Origin: Neptunomonas qingdaonensis
GTDB taxonomy: Bacteria > Pseudomonadota > Gammaproteobacteria > Pseudomonadales > Balneatricaceae
NCBI RefSeq assembly: GCF_900113275.1
Contig: NZ_FOOU01000004.1
Span: 62,001-126,000 of the forward strand
DNA length: 64,000 nucleotides
Reading direction: 5' to 3'
Part shown: in pieces, positions 55,620 to 63,746 of the stretch
How the letters are laid out: the number at the start of each line of letters is the position of its first letter
Numbering within the stretch: the stretch's first letter is position 1
Notes under the pieces: model-generated
Told to the model about the DNA's origin: nothing
The model's input: only the letters and a program-made list of their open reading frames with translations
Database searches by the model: none
Program-made: the position numbers and the translations under genes

Positions 55620-56424
55620 GCTCAATTCCTGCCTGTACAAAGGGGTGGTAATGCATCATCGCTTTCGTCCCAGCAAAAACCGCTTCATCTATCGGGTGTT
55701 TTGTGTATGTCTTGATCTGGATGAGCTCGCCCAATTAAATAAACAACGTTTCTTTTCGATCAATAGTTTTAATCTGTTTTCATTTCACGAAAAGGATCAC
55801 GGCTCAGGTAAAAATGACCTGGCTGCCAATATTCGTGCCTTACTCACTGACCGCGGTTTCGCCAGCGCCACGCATAATATACGTCTGCTCTGCTATCCCC
55901 GCATTTTGGGTTATACCTTCAACCCGTTAAGTACCTACTTCTGTTACAACAGTGACGCAGAGTTAGAAGTCATACTCTACGAGGTCAGTAATACCTTTGG
56001 CTCCCGTCATACTTACCTGCTTGAAGCGAAGCCTGATACTGATCAGGTGCGCCAGCGTTGCGACAAACTGATGTATGTGAGCCCTTTTATGCCGATGCAG
56101 ACCTCCTATAGTTTTCGTATCCAGCCTCCCAATAAACGAGTAGCCGTGTGTATTCGCCAAACAGAACGGGTGGATAGCGAAGCAGAAACACAACCGATTC
56201 TGCATGCCACCTTTACCGGAGAATACTCTGTCCTGAATGATCAATCATTACTCAGCGTGTTCTTTCAATACCCCTTAATGACCTTAAAAGTCATGGCTGG
56301 AATCCATTGGGAAGCGCTTAAATTATGGCGTAAAAAATTAACATTACAGCCCCGTGATAGCGGTAAGAGTCATAGCATTAGCTGGCAGGATAAGAGTGGA
56401 GTATCCCATTATGAAAGTTTATGA
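55612..56424 (+). CDS. DUF1365 domain protein
   Basis: The 270-residue protein carries family segments YKGVVMHHRFRPSKNRFIYRVF, LLCYPRILGYTFNPLSTYFCYN, ILYEVSNTFGSRHTYLL and KLMYVSPFMPMQTSYSFRI. It is almost always found between a flavin amine-oxidase-like gene and a CFA-synthase-like gene, as here. No enzymatic role is known to me. The ATG overlaps the previous stop by eight bases, and the 3' end overlaps cfa by 14 bases, so expression is tightly coupled. Confidence 0.92.
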   Translation: MPELNSCLYKGVVMHHRFRPSKNRFIYRVFCVCLDLDELAQLNKQRFFSINSFNLFSFHEKDHGSGKNDLAANIRALLTDRGFASATHNIRLLCYPRILGYTFNPLSTYFCYNSDAELEVILYEVSNTFGSRHTYLLEAKPDTDQVRQRCDKLMYVSPFMPMQTSYSFRIQPPNKRVAVCIRQTERVDSEAETQPILHATFTGEYSVLNDQSLLSVFFQYPLMTLKVMAGIHWEALKLWRKKLTLQPRDSGKSHSISWQDKSGVSHYESL

Positions 56425-57655
56425 GCCGTCAACAACCTATCTGAATGCAAGCAGTTCTGAGCCTACCTGGTTGGAAAAAAAGTTACTGACAAAACTCCGG
56501 ATGATGTTGAATCTGGACTGCGGAACATTACACCTGACACTCCCCAGCGGCTTTACCTGCAAGCTCGGTAGCAACCACCCGGAAGCGCATATACGCCTGA
56601 ACAACTTTCGCCCGCTGCTGCGTCTCTATTTTGGCGGCACCAACGGCTGGTCCGAAAGCTATCTGGCCGGCGAGTGGGACAGTATTGACTTAACAACACT
56701 GGTGAAATGGGCTTTAGCCTATGAAGAGGCGCTTACTGATTTATCTAAAGCGAGCTTCTTTACTCAAATACTGCACAATATTTATCACTGGCAAAGAGAT
56801 AACAGTCGCAAAGGCAGCCGCAAAAATATTGCCGCTCACTATGACCTGGGCAATGACTTCTACAAACACTGGCTGGATCAAAGCATGACGTATTCCGCCG
56901 CCTTGTATAATCATCCCGATGAATCATTAGAGCAGGCACAACACAACAAGTATGCCCGTATTCTGGAATTACTCGATGCCAAAGCAGGACAACATGTTGT
57001 TGAAATCGGCTGCGGCTGGGGCGGCTTTGCACTGCAAGCCGGACGTGATCACGACCTCAGAGTACATGGCATTACCCTGTCACAAGAACAACTGAAATGG
57101 GCGAAAGAGTGTATTGAAAATGAATCGCTTAGTGAGCAGGTTAACCTTAGCCTGACTGACTATCGGGACCTTAATCAGCAATACGATGCGGTCGTCTCTA
57201 TCGAGATGTTTGAGGCGGTAGGCGAAGCACATTGGGATACCTATTTTCAAACGCTTAAACGTGTACTCAAACCAGGTGGAAACGCCGTTTTACAAGTCAT
57301 CACCATTGAAGATGAGCGTTTTGATCTGTACCGTAAGCAAGCTGATTTTATACAACGACATGTATTTCCAGGCGGTATGCTGCCTAGCGTTTCCATACTC
57401 AAAGATAAAATCAGTGAACACGGCTTTGTTCTGAAAAAACACCAGTTGTTCGGTAAGGATTACGCTCGTACGCTGCGCGAATGGTACAGAGACTTTGAAC
57501 ACAACTGGGAAGATATTCGTCATCAAGGTTTTGATGAAAACTTCTACCGCTTATGGCGCTATTACCTCGCCTACTGTGAGGGGGGGTTTGAACACGGCTC
57601 CATTGATGTTGGTTTATATGTACTCTGTCACGCTGATGAAACGCAGCAAAGGTAA
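56411..57655 (+). CDS. cfa: Cyclopropane-fatty-acid synthase-like SAM methyltransferase (Cfa or UfaM type)
   Basis: The 414-residue protein has an N-terminal lipid-binding part (about 1-120, with FGGTNGWSESYLAGEWDS) and a SAM methyltransferase domain. The latter has NIAAHYDLGNDFYKHWLDQSMTYS, VVEIGCGWGGFALQA (SAM loop), ITLSQEQLKWAKE, SIEMFEAVGEAHWDTYF and FIQRHVFPGGMLPS. It adds a methyl or methylene group to unsaturated phospholipid acyl chains. Near an RpoE-ChrR promoter and a UfaD-like flavoprotein it may be a UfaM-type methylase rather than a true cyclopropane synthase. The ATG chosen has GGAG upstream and lies inside DUF1365. Confidence 0.93.
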   Translation: MKVYEPSTTYLNASSSEPTWLEKKLLTKLRMMLNLDCGTLHLTLPSGFTCKLGSNHPEAHIRLNNFRPLLRLYFGGTNGWSESYLAGEWDSIDLTTLVKWALAYEEALTDLSKASFFTQILHNIYHWQRDNSRKGSRKNIAAHYDLGNDFYKHWLDQSMTYSAALYNHPDESLEQAQHNKYARILELLDAKAGQHVVEIGCGWGGFALQAGRDHDLRVHGITLSQEQLKWAKECIENESLSEQVNLSLTDYRDLNQQYDAVVSIEMFEAVGEAHWDTYFQTLKRVLKPGGNAVLQVITIEDERFDLYRKQADFIQRHVFPGGMLPSVSILKDKISEHGFVLKKHQLFGKDYARTLREWYRDFEHNWEDIRHQGFDENFYRLWRYYLAYCEGGFEHGSIDVGLYVLCHADETQQR

Positions 57656-57694
57656 GACGCTCTGGGCTTTGCACAGAAGTAGTAGCAAAAAATA

Positions 57695-57714
57695 GGAGCG
57701 GTTTTCACCGCCCC
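57695..57714 (+). terminator. Terminator-like hairpin after cfa
   Basis: GGAGCGG pairs with CCGCCCC (one mismatch) around TTTTCA, about 40 bases after the cfa stop, followed by a T-rich run (TGTTTCTTTCT). Confidence 0.55.
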
Positions 57715-57792
57715 TCTGCTGTTTCTTTCTAGTAGCTCAGGCTTAATCAGGCACTTAGGTATATTAGTGCTAGGTTAAACTTGGCAGCTGTC

Positions 57793-59016
57793 GACCCAGG
57801 CCGTGTGAAAACAGGTATCGCTTTGCATTTCGGCTAATTTTCCGCTGTCACAGCGATCAGGATGACCTTTTAATGACCTATCACGCTCGTCTTTATTTTC
57901 TTTCCTAGAATGACTGAATATTTATATCGTTCTATTGAACGCCTAATAAGCGATGGTAAAAAGATTTTTCGGAAGAAAAGAGCACATCACGCTCTCATTG
58001 TGTTTATGAATGGAACAATCCCCATGATTTTAATCATGCGTTTCAAGTTACAGGCCAAGACATGCAGACTCATCTCCGTGCTGACATGCTTGAGCGTTTT
58101 CATTTGAAAGTGTGTCGATCCCATCCAGGATTTAATGGTGCCAAACGGATGTTCTACTGTAGATCGACGGACGACCATTCGTTCGGGTTCGCGGTCTATT
58201 CTGGCTTCGACTTCATCCAATACATCCTCATGTTCCCAGCGCGTGACTCGTCGATACGTGCCCGTTGTGCATTGTTTTTTCATTGAGCAGTTTGGGCAAC
58301 GTGAAGACGCGTATCTATTAATCGTCTTTCCATGTTCCTGCGTGGTAAAACGCCAGATTAAACGTTCACCTGCCGGACATTCATATTCACCCGCGCTGGC
58401 TATCTGTCCCAGATAACGAGCGATGCTTTCATCGATTTGTTCGAGTCGACGCTTTATCTTCGCTTTAGTGAAATTCTTATCCCGCGTATTAACCCCTTTA
58501 AACTTACTTCCATCAATAGCCACATACGCGTCGGTAAAGAGATTGAGCTTACGACAGATCTGCACAAACTCACCGCAGACTTTACGAATGCCTTTGCCAT
58601 TATTTTTTCTGAAGTCGGCGATGGTTTTAAAGTCTGGCGCTAAACGACCCAGCAACCACATTAATTCAACGTTACGGCCCGCTTCTCGCTCAAGACGCCG
58701 CGATGATTGGATGCGGTTGAGATAGCCGTAGATAAATAGCTTAAGCATGGTTGAAGGGTGGTAGGAAGGTCTGCCGGTAGCCGCGGGGATGGTTTTAAAA
58801 CCAAGAACAGGAAGGTCAATTGAATCAACAAATACATCAACGACCCGGACAGGGTTTTCTTCATCAATGTAATCGTCGATACGCTCAGGAAATAAAGTCG
58901 CTTGAGAGCGTGCTTCGCCTGTAATGAATCTATTCATGCTGTTACTCTCAGCAAAAATGCCGAATGTCTTATTACTAGTTTAATCGGTCTAATCGAGTTT
59001 TCACACAATCTGGACC
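57793..59016. mobile_element. IS1182-type insertion sequence, internally deleted
   Basis: Terminal inverted repeats bound the element: GACCCAGGCCGTGTGAAAAC at 57793-57812 and, reading inward on the other strand, GGTCCAGATTGTGTGAAAAC at 58997-59016 (15 of 20 match). Inside is one transposase gene on the - strand. I see no flanking target-site duplication. The element is about 1.2 kb, shorter than usual for the family because the transposase has lost its middle. It could move only if a full-length enzyme acts in trans. Confidence 0.8.
57987..58937 (-). pseudogene. IS1182-family transposase with in-frame internal deletion
   Basis: The first about 178 residues match the family N terminus (SYHPSTMLKLFIYGYLNRIQ, LTPDFKTIADFRK-like APDFKTIADFRK, AYVAIDGSKFKGVN with the first catalytic Asp). 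The last about 135 match the C terminus (YECPAGERLIWRF, RRSTVEHPFGTIKSWMG with the catalytic Glu). Family members are normally about 450-480 residues. Here about 150 residues between RYLGQIA and EYECPAG are missing near 58390-58405, including the segment with the second catalytic Asp (VADRGY in relatives). The frame stays open at 316 residues but the enzyme should be inactive. Confidence 0.82.
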
Positions 59017-59426
59017 CCAAGAAGACATACAGGAAAAATGACTGCTACACTCCAAGAAGGGACGAATAGAAGGCTGAAAAGGTTAATTCTGTGTAAGGGG
59101 TAGAATTATAAATAATTTTAACCACCTTTCTTTTTTAGGGTGCAATATTAAGATTAATCACAAACTAAACTAAGTGGTAAGTTTTACATGCTGATACCTC
59201 AGAATTTTTCAACGCTGATTAAAAGACCAGCACCATTTTTTGCAACAGAATCTTCTATCCGATTCATTGATTAGGAAGACCTTAGCTTGCGTCTGAGGGC
59301 GAAAGCCAGGCCGATCATGATATGTGTATCGCGGCAAGGTACGATAGCACCCGCTCCACTTCAACCTTTATCAAAACGGTTAGTGGCTACGTTACAAATA
59401 TCTTGAGGAAATTGTAGTTTTGACCG
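59017..59426. other. Gene-free stretch between the IS and the channel cassette
   Basis: About 410 bp, AT-rich on the left and closer to the GC-rich cassette on the right. No supportable gene, clear terminator or second inverted repeat was found. It may be remnant sequence from earlier insertions. Confidence 0.4.
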
Positions 59427-61148
59427 TCAACTATCGGCACGCCGGCTCGCCCACCCAGCAATCCACTGGAAGACGTAACCCCGCGGCGCCTCCTCGCCCG
59501 CTATCAGATAGTGCAACGTGTAGGGATTGTTCAGTGATGCACGCAGCAATCTTTCGCTGTGTTCGGTGCCACAAAAGAGGATTCCGTCCCCAGGCAGAAC
59601 GGCCTCTGTGTCTTCCGGCAACATGAGAAGCTCACCGCCACGCCGTATGACCAGTGGAACGCAGGACAAGGTGCCGTCAAGGTCGTTGGGATCGCGTATC
59701 AGATCACCGAGCACCAGATCCTGTCCTGCATCGAGAAGTTCCATAGCTGCCGACGCCTCTTCGTGCGCTATGCCGAGCCTCCAGAGATGAGGAGTCCGCT
59801 CACCCACCTTGGCTCGCAGTCGACTGACAAGCGCTTCGGTGCGTTGATCCTTGTCGTGCAGAAATTCGATCATCACCTGAATCAGCGGCGAGATCAGGGA
59901 TTTCAGAATTCGTCTTGCCGTCGTGAGGCTGGACTGGAGAATCAGATCGGCTCGCGCGGCATCGAAGGCAATCTGGTTTTCATGCTGATTTTGACGAGCA
60001 ACCGTGAATGCGCTCGGGTTCAGATGATTCACACACACGAGGATGCCAAGGTTGTCGGAATCGTTGTCCGTGCCCGCGACGATACCGGCCGCCTGCTCGA
60101 CACCCGCCTCTCTGAGAGTGTCGTAATCGGCATACCCGCGAATGATACGTCCGGGCGCTACAGATTCCTCGACATCCGGATCAATGATGACCACCTGAAT
60201 GCCATGACGCACTAGCTGGTGGTGTACTTCCTGTCCCATCCGGCCATAGCCGCACAGTACCCAGACCCCGCAGGGTACCTTCAGTGGATGACCCAAGCGA
60301 ATGCGGGGTACGCCTACCAGCCAGCTGTTCAGGTTATGCAGCTGTGGAGCCACGATCGCCATGTTGAGCAATTCGGCGAACACGACGAACGGATTCACCA
60401 CGAGCACGTCGTGCAGGGAATTCAGGTGTTTGCAGTGCCGCTCCGACGTCGAGCGAGAAATGACTTTCACTGCAGGGTTCAAGAGCTTCGCTACAATGGC
60501 GATCTGCCGGTTGGTGTCCTCCTCGTTGGTGAGCGCCACCACCGCTTTGCAATCTGGCTGTGTTACCCCGGCGTCGATCAGGTGTCTGGGCACATCCGGG
60601 TGGGCGCACAAGCCGAGCATCCTGACCCGGTAGTCGCGCACGGCAAACGCCTTGATGCGTTCGGGGTCGCGATCCAGCAAGGTCGCGCGCAGATGGTGAT
60701 CGCTGAGCCCACGGGCCAGCAGGCTACCGGTATCGCCGAATCCGCAGATGATGACAAAGGGGTCTGTCAGGTGGCGCACACTTCGGGCGAAGCCTTGCTC
60801 GTTCACCGCGCGGGTGAAATGCGGATTCTGCACCAGACGGATGATCGAGCCGATGGCGTACAACCAGGCGATAGCACCTATGTACAGACAGAAGATCGCC
60901 CACAACCGTTGCACGTCGTTGAAAGCGTGGGGGATCTCGCCGAAACCGGTCGTGGTCGCCGTATAGGTGAAGAAATAGAACGCGTGGAACAGACTCATGT
61001 ACTCGGGTTCGCCATCGGCTCCTGTTCCCGGGATCAGTGCCATACCAAGGACGCCGATGGCATAGACGACGATCAGGGCAAACACCGGTTTGCGCATATG
61101 GCGCAGGACCACCATGGTGACCCGATCCAGATCCGAGGTTGATGGCAC
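59427..61148 (-). CDS. Potassium channel with two RCK/TrkA-N domains
   Basis: The 573-residue protein has an N-terminal pore module: hydrophobic segments near 20-40 and 80-100 flanking the pore sequence TYTATTTGFGEI (TGFG in place of TVGYG). Two NAD-binding RCK-type domains follow, with VIICGFGDTGSLLARGL and VWVLCGYGRMGQEVHHQL. A TrkA-C-like region (VLGDLIRDPNDLDGTL, PGDGILFCG) ends it. The start is GTG with AGGCG upstream. It follows the DUF6394-like gene by ten bases. By eye its DNA is clearly richer in GC than the stress genes on both sides, suggesting acquisition. It probably conducts K+ gated by nucleotide or ligand binding. Confidence 0.88.
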   Translation of the reverse strand: MPSTSDLDRVTMVVLRHMRKPVFALIVVYAIGVLGMALIPGTGADGEPEYMSLFHAFYFFTYTATTTGFGEIPHAFNDVQRLWAIFCLYIGAIAWLYAIGSIIRLVQNPHFTRAVNEQGFARSVRHLTDPFVIICGFGDTGSLLARGLSDHHLRATLLDRDPERIKAFAVRDYRVRMLGLCAHPDVPRHLIDAGVTQPDCKAVVALTNEEDTNRQIAIVAKLLNPAVKVISRSTSERHCKHLNSLHDVLVVNPFVVFAELLNMAIVAPQLHNLNSWLVGVPRIRLGHPLKVPCGVWVLCGYGRMGQEVHHQLVRHGIQVVIIDPDVEESVAPGRIIRGYADYDTLREAGVEQAAGIVAGTDNDSDNLGILVCVNHLNPSAFTVARQNQHENQIAFDAARADLILQSSLTTARRILKSLISPLIQVMIEFLHDKDQRTEALVSRLRAKVGERTPHLWRLGIAHEEASAAMELLDAGQDLVLGDLIRDPNDLDGTLSCVPLVIRRGGELLMLPEDTEAVLPGDGILFCGTEHSERLLRASLNNPYTLHYLIAGEEAPRGYVFQWIAGWASRRADS

Positions 61149-61158
61149 GAGAGTTCGC

Positions 61159-61542
61159 CTAACGCCGCGACATCAGCGCATCACCGATCAGGATGACTGC
61201 CGACACGACGTTCGCCGCCAGCGCGCCGGCGGCCAGCGACACGACGGTCACTGTCGAATCCGCACCCGGTCCGGTTGCCGAGTCGCTATCGGCCACAATC
61301 CAGAAGATGCGTGCCGTGATCAGCAACAGGTCGGCCACCAGGCTGGCAGCCAGCAGCAGTGCCCCGATCTGCGAGCGATCGCCAAGTTTCAGTCCCGTCG
61401 CAATCAGATTGACGAGTATCGCGATGGTGAGGATCCAGACGTCGTGGTGACTCGGATTGTCGATTTGGCCCACGACAAAGACCAGATTTAAGGTCAGTGC
61501 CAGGATGGTGAAAAAACCGAAAACTACCCGTTCGAGATTCAT
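61159..61542 (-). CDS. Small membrane protein, DUF6394-like
   Basis: The 127-residue protein has four hydrophobic segments and the N terminus MNLERVVFGFFTILALTLNLV, followed by NPSHHDVWILTIAILVNLIATGLKLGDRSQIGALLLAASLVADL. I recall this family (DUF6394) beside NAD-binding K+ channels, as here, so it may be an accessory channel subunit. The ribosome site GAGGACC precedes the ATG. GC-rich like the channel gene. Confidence 0.78.
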   Translation of the reverse strand: MNLERVVFGFFTILALTLNLVFVVGQIDNPSHHDVWILTIAILVNLIATGLKLGDRSQIGALLLAASLVADLLLITARIFWIVADSDSATGPGADSTVTVVSLAAGALAANVVSAVILIGDALMSRR

Positions 61543-61921
61543 GCCTGGTCCTCGCGGATTGGGTCAAGTCATATTCGCCGTGTGCGAATGTCGGGACTTA
61601 CAGATCGTATTGTACACTCGGAGTATAAGATGAACAAACGCCCTTTTCCTCACAACTTTACCCTAAATAATCGAAGTACGGCAAGCTGGGTGGCGATGGA
61701 GTGAGGAGAGTTGTGCGACTTATTATGCAAGCATTTGTGCGATGAAGTCACAGCTTGCGCAGGCAGTACGGTCGCCATAAACAGTATTGCAATGGCACCG
61801 GGTATGTTCACAGATCGATTGTGTAGTTTCATGCTATGTCCTGGCTTTGAGTGGGGCGTGGGTTTCGGTGTCCCGTGCGCTGCAAATCTTACCCAGGCAG
61901 AAGCGGTGCTATCCCTGGCTC
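61543..61921. other. Low-content stretch with one possible small secreted ORF
   Basis: Apart from the doubtful 60-codon frame listed separately, I see no gene or hairpin here. GC content falls from right to left of the DUF6394-like promoter region, which may mark the edge of the channel cassette. Confidence 0.4.
61650..61832 (-). CDS. Possible small secreted protein or gene remnant
   Basis: The 60-residue frame begins with a credible signal peptide (basic start, hydrophobic core, cleavage after LPAQA) and has AGGA upstream of the ATG. The remaining about 33 residues (His/Ser rich, then basic) match nothing I know. It may be the 5' remnant of a longer exported-protein gene. Confidence 0.3.
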   Translation of the reverse strand: MKLHNRSVNIPGAIAILFMATVLPAQAVTSSHKCLHNKSHNSPHSIATQLAVLRLFRVKL

Positions 61922-62257
61922 CTACCTGCTATTCCTTGGTATTTGTTTATCCACATCATCCACATCACCCACATCACCCACATCACCCACATCACCCACA
62001 TCGTGAGTTGCTATGACTTCATAGTCGGCATCCAGAATGTCGCCCTTACGGTTGCCGGCACCAATCCCGGCCTGGCGCTGCAACCACCAAATTTTAGCAC
62101 CTATAACGGCTACGAAGGCGACCGCTACCGCCAAGACCACCGCACCGAAAACAAGTATGGCGACGAGCAACACCGCGCTTAGTAACACCGAAACGATGCG
62201 GCCGAACCAGCCGATGCGAAATACCTCTGACGAAAATTTATTGCGTGTGTTGTTCAT
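61922..62257 (-). CDS. Small membrane protein with Gly-Asp-Val repeats
   Basis: The 111-residue protein has one or two hydrophobic segments (about 18-55: IVSVLLSAVLLVAILVFGAV, LAVAVAFVAVIGAKIWWL) and then a cytoplasmic-like tail. In the tail a 9-bp DNA repeat yields alternating V-G-D tripeptides. AGGAGA lies about ten bases before the ATG, so it is probably a real gene. Homologues next to K+ channel cassettes seem likely, but I do not recognise the family. Confidence 0.6.
   Translation of the reverse strand: MNNTRNKFSSEVFRIGWFGRIVSVLLSAVLLVAILVFGAVVLAVAVAFVAVIGAKIWWLQRQAGIGAGNRKGDILDADYEVIATHDVGDVGDVGDVGDVDDVDKQIPRNSR
61951..62004. repeat. 9-bp tandem repeat (six units)
   Basis: The + strand unit CCACATCAC is perfect in four consecutive copies (61960-61995), with one diverged copy on each side. 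It is in frame inside the 3' part of the small membrane gene, so copy-number changes would only lengthen or shorten a V-G-D tract. Confidence 0.9.
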
Positions 62258-62361
62258 AAAATTGAGTGTCTCCTGTGGCCACTTAACTGACAGCCAAGTC
62301 TAACTAAATTCTTCTAGCCGAGACTGTCGGTTTGCCTTGGTAAAAACACCAGTGCAGTTTA

Positions 62362-62781
62362 TTAATTATGTGATAATTTTCTACGTACTTTACGGATAAC
62401 GGCACCTAACAAAGGCACTTTTTCCATCAATTCTGAACCATCCCAAAAATCATGATGCAAGATTACCTTGCCGCTATCGCTTGCTTCAATCCTACTGACA
62501 CCCTCAAAGCTAAACGCACCAGTAAAACGGCTGTGTCCATAAAAAGTCCAGTAAATAAAAGCGTCATGATTGTGTTGAACACTACGGTGCACCTGAAAGC
62601 GCACAGTAGAAAGCCGCTGGAACATGTCCTGCATAATAGCGACGAAGTCTGCCTGGGTATGAGTGTGATTGAACGGGTCCCTGAAACTAAAAGCTTGTGA
62701 GGTAATACTGCGAAGGCTGTCCAGGTTATCACTGCTGAGGTTTTCCAGTACCTCAACATAGTCGGCTAACCAATTATCCAT
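62362..62781 (-). CDS. NTF2/SnoaL-like protein of the RpoE group
   Basis: The 139-residue protein has a cone-shaped NTF2-like fold: FSFRDPFNHTHTQADFVAIMQDMF, YWTFYGHSRF and VILHHDFWDGSELMEKVPLLGAVIRKVRRKL. This type is regularly coupled to an SDR gene within RpoE-ChrR regulons. I use the second ATG (MDNWLADYVE), because the AAGGTG ribosome site is too close to the first. The upstream 60 bp contain triplicated CCTTGTTTAA sequence. Function unknown; lipid or isoprenoid binding is possible. Confidence 0.85.
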   Translation of the reverse strand: MDNWLADYVEVLENLSSDNLDSLRSITSQAFSFRDPFNHTHTQADFVAIMQDMFQRLSTVRFQVHRSVQHNHDAFIYWTFYGHSRFTGAFSFEGVSRIEASDSGKVILHHDFWDGSELMEKVPLLGAVIRKVRRKLSHN

Positions 62782-62790
62782 ATTCATGCA

Positions 62791-62826
62791 CCTTGTTTAA
62801 GGTCCTGTTTAATCGACCTTGTTTAA
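62791..62826 (-). repeat. Three-fold repeat carrying the ribosome site
   Basis: CCTTGTTTAA (62791-62800 and 62817-62826) and TCCTGTTTAA (62803-62812) fill the SDR/NTF2-like junction. On the - strand each reads TTAAACAAGG or nearly so, multiplying a Shine-Dalgarno-like AAGG. Confidence 0.65.
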
Positions 62827-62845
62827 TACGCGCTATTATCGTTCG

Positions 62846-63622
62846 TTATGTTTTGACGGTTTTCCCTATCAACTTGAAGTACCAACTATAAGGAAGAATA
62901 CGCAGTAATTTCAAAAAACAGACAAAGCGGCCAGGAAACGCTATTTCAAAACGCTTGCTCAACAGGCCCTTAATAATACTCTCGGCCGCCTCTTCAGGCT
63001 CCTGTAGTGCAGGCATTTTAAAATCATTTTTATCGGTCAGCGGAGTACGAACAAAGCCCGGGTTGATGACTTGCAATGTAATATTACTGTCTTTCAGATC
63101 CAGCCGAAGTGCTTCACAAAGGTGAATCAACGCCGCCTTACTGGCACCATAAGCCGCTGCTGTCGGCAAACCACGATATCCCGCGACTGAAGCCATCACG
63201 GCAACCTGTCCTGAATCATTTTTCAGCATGCGCTTTAGCACCGGATCAAGGCAATTAATGGTTCCCTGAAGGTTGATATCAAACACCCGTTGGCAGCGCT
63301 GTGCACTGAATGCCTGAGCTGGAAAAGGATCATGCGTGCCAGCATTCAAAATCACCAGCTCGGGTAAGCCAGCCCCCTTATCCCAGCTTTGCATCACTTC
63401 CTCAATTTGTCGTGGATCTGTTATATCCAAAGGCGTTGGCACTATGCTTCCTGGGTAACGCTGGCAGCTATCTTTTAAACGCTCAAGCTCTGAGGTGGTT
63501 CGTGACGAGGCATAAACAGTTAATCCATGCTGTACACATAAAATGGCCAGCGCTTCACCAATACCCCGGCCGGCACCCGTAATCCAGACGCTACGCCAGG
63601 GTAAATTCCTATTCATACTCAT
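62846..63622 (-). CDS. SDR-family oxidoreductase of the RpoE group
   Basis: The short-chain dehydrogenase has 258 residues. The cofactor loop is VWITGAGRGIGEALAI, then VILNAGTHDP, and the active site is AAYGASKAALIHLCEALRLDL. I use the ATG directly following GGGAGGG at good spacing; the longer frame adds six codons that contain the ribosome site itself. It lies between the NTF2-like gene and the DUF3833 gene in one leftward operon. Similar SDRs are RpoE targets in Rhodobacter; the substrate is unknown. Confidence 0.9.
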   Translation of the reverse strand: MSMNRNLPWRSVWITGAGRGIGEALAILCVQHGLTVYASSRTTSELERLKDSCQRYPGSIVPTPLDITDPRQIEEVMQSWDKGAGLPELVILNAGTHDPFPAQAFSAQRCQRVFDINLQGTINCLDPVLKRMLKNDSGQVAVMASVAGYRGLPTAAAYGASKAALIHLCEALRLDLKDSNITLQVINPGFVRTPLTDKNDFKMPALQEPEEAAESIIKGLLSKRFEIAFPGRFVCFLKLLRILPYSWYFKLIGKTVKT

Positions 63623-63664
63623 CCGTACCCTCCCACTCAACTCTTTGAGTCTTAACTCTTAGTT

Positions 63665-63708
63665 TAAACTCTCTCTAAACTCTCTCTAAACTCTCTCTAA
63701 ACTCTCAC
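63665..63708. repeat. 11-bp tandem repeat (four units)
   Basis: TAAACTCTCTC occurs three times without change (63665-63697), then once with one difference (63698-63708). More loosely related ACTCT sequence on both sides fills the whole DUF3833/SDR junction. Confidence 0.85.
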
Positions 63709-63746
63709 TTCAAACTCTCTCTTTAATCTAACTCTAATCTCTTAAT

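Noticed and set aside
57785-59024. Target-site duplication flanking the IS element
   Set aside because: Bases just outside the two inverted repeats do not match, so no duplication can be claimed.
60219-61142. 307-codon open frame on the + strand opposite the K+ channel gene
   Set aside because: It is a long antisense frame typical of GC-rich coding DNA, with no recognisable domain, and the opposite strand encodes a clear channel protein.
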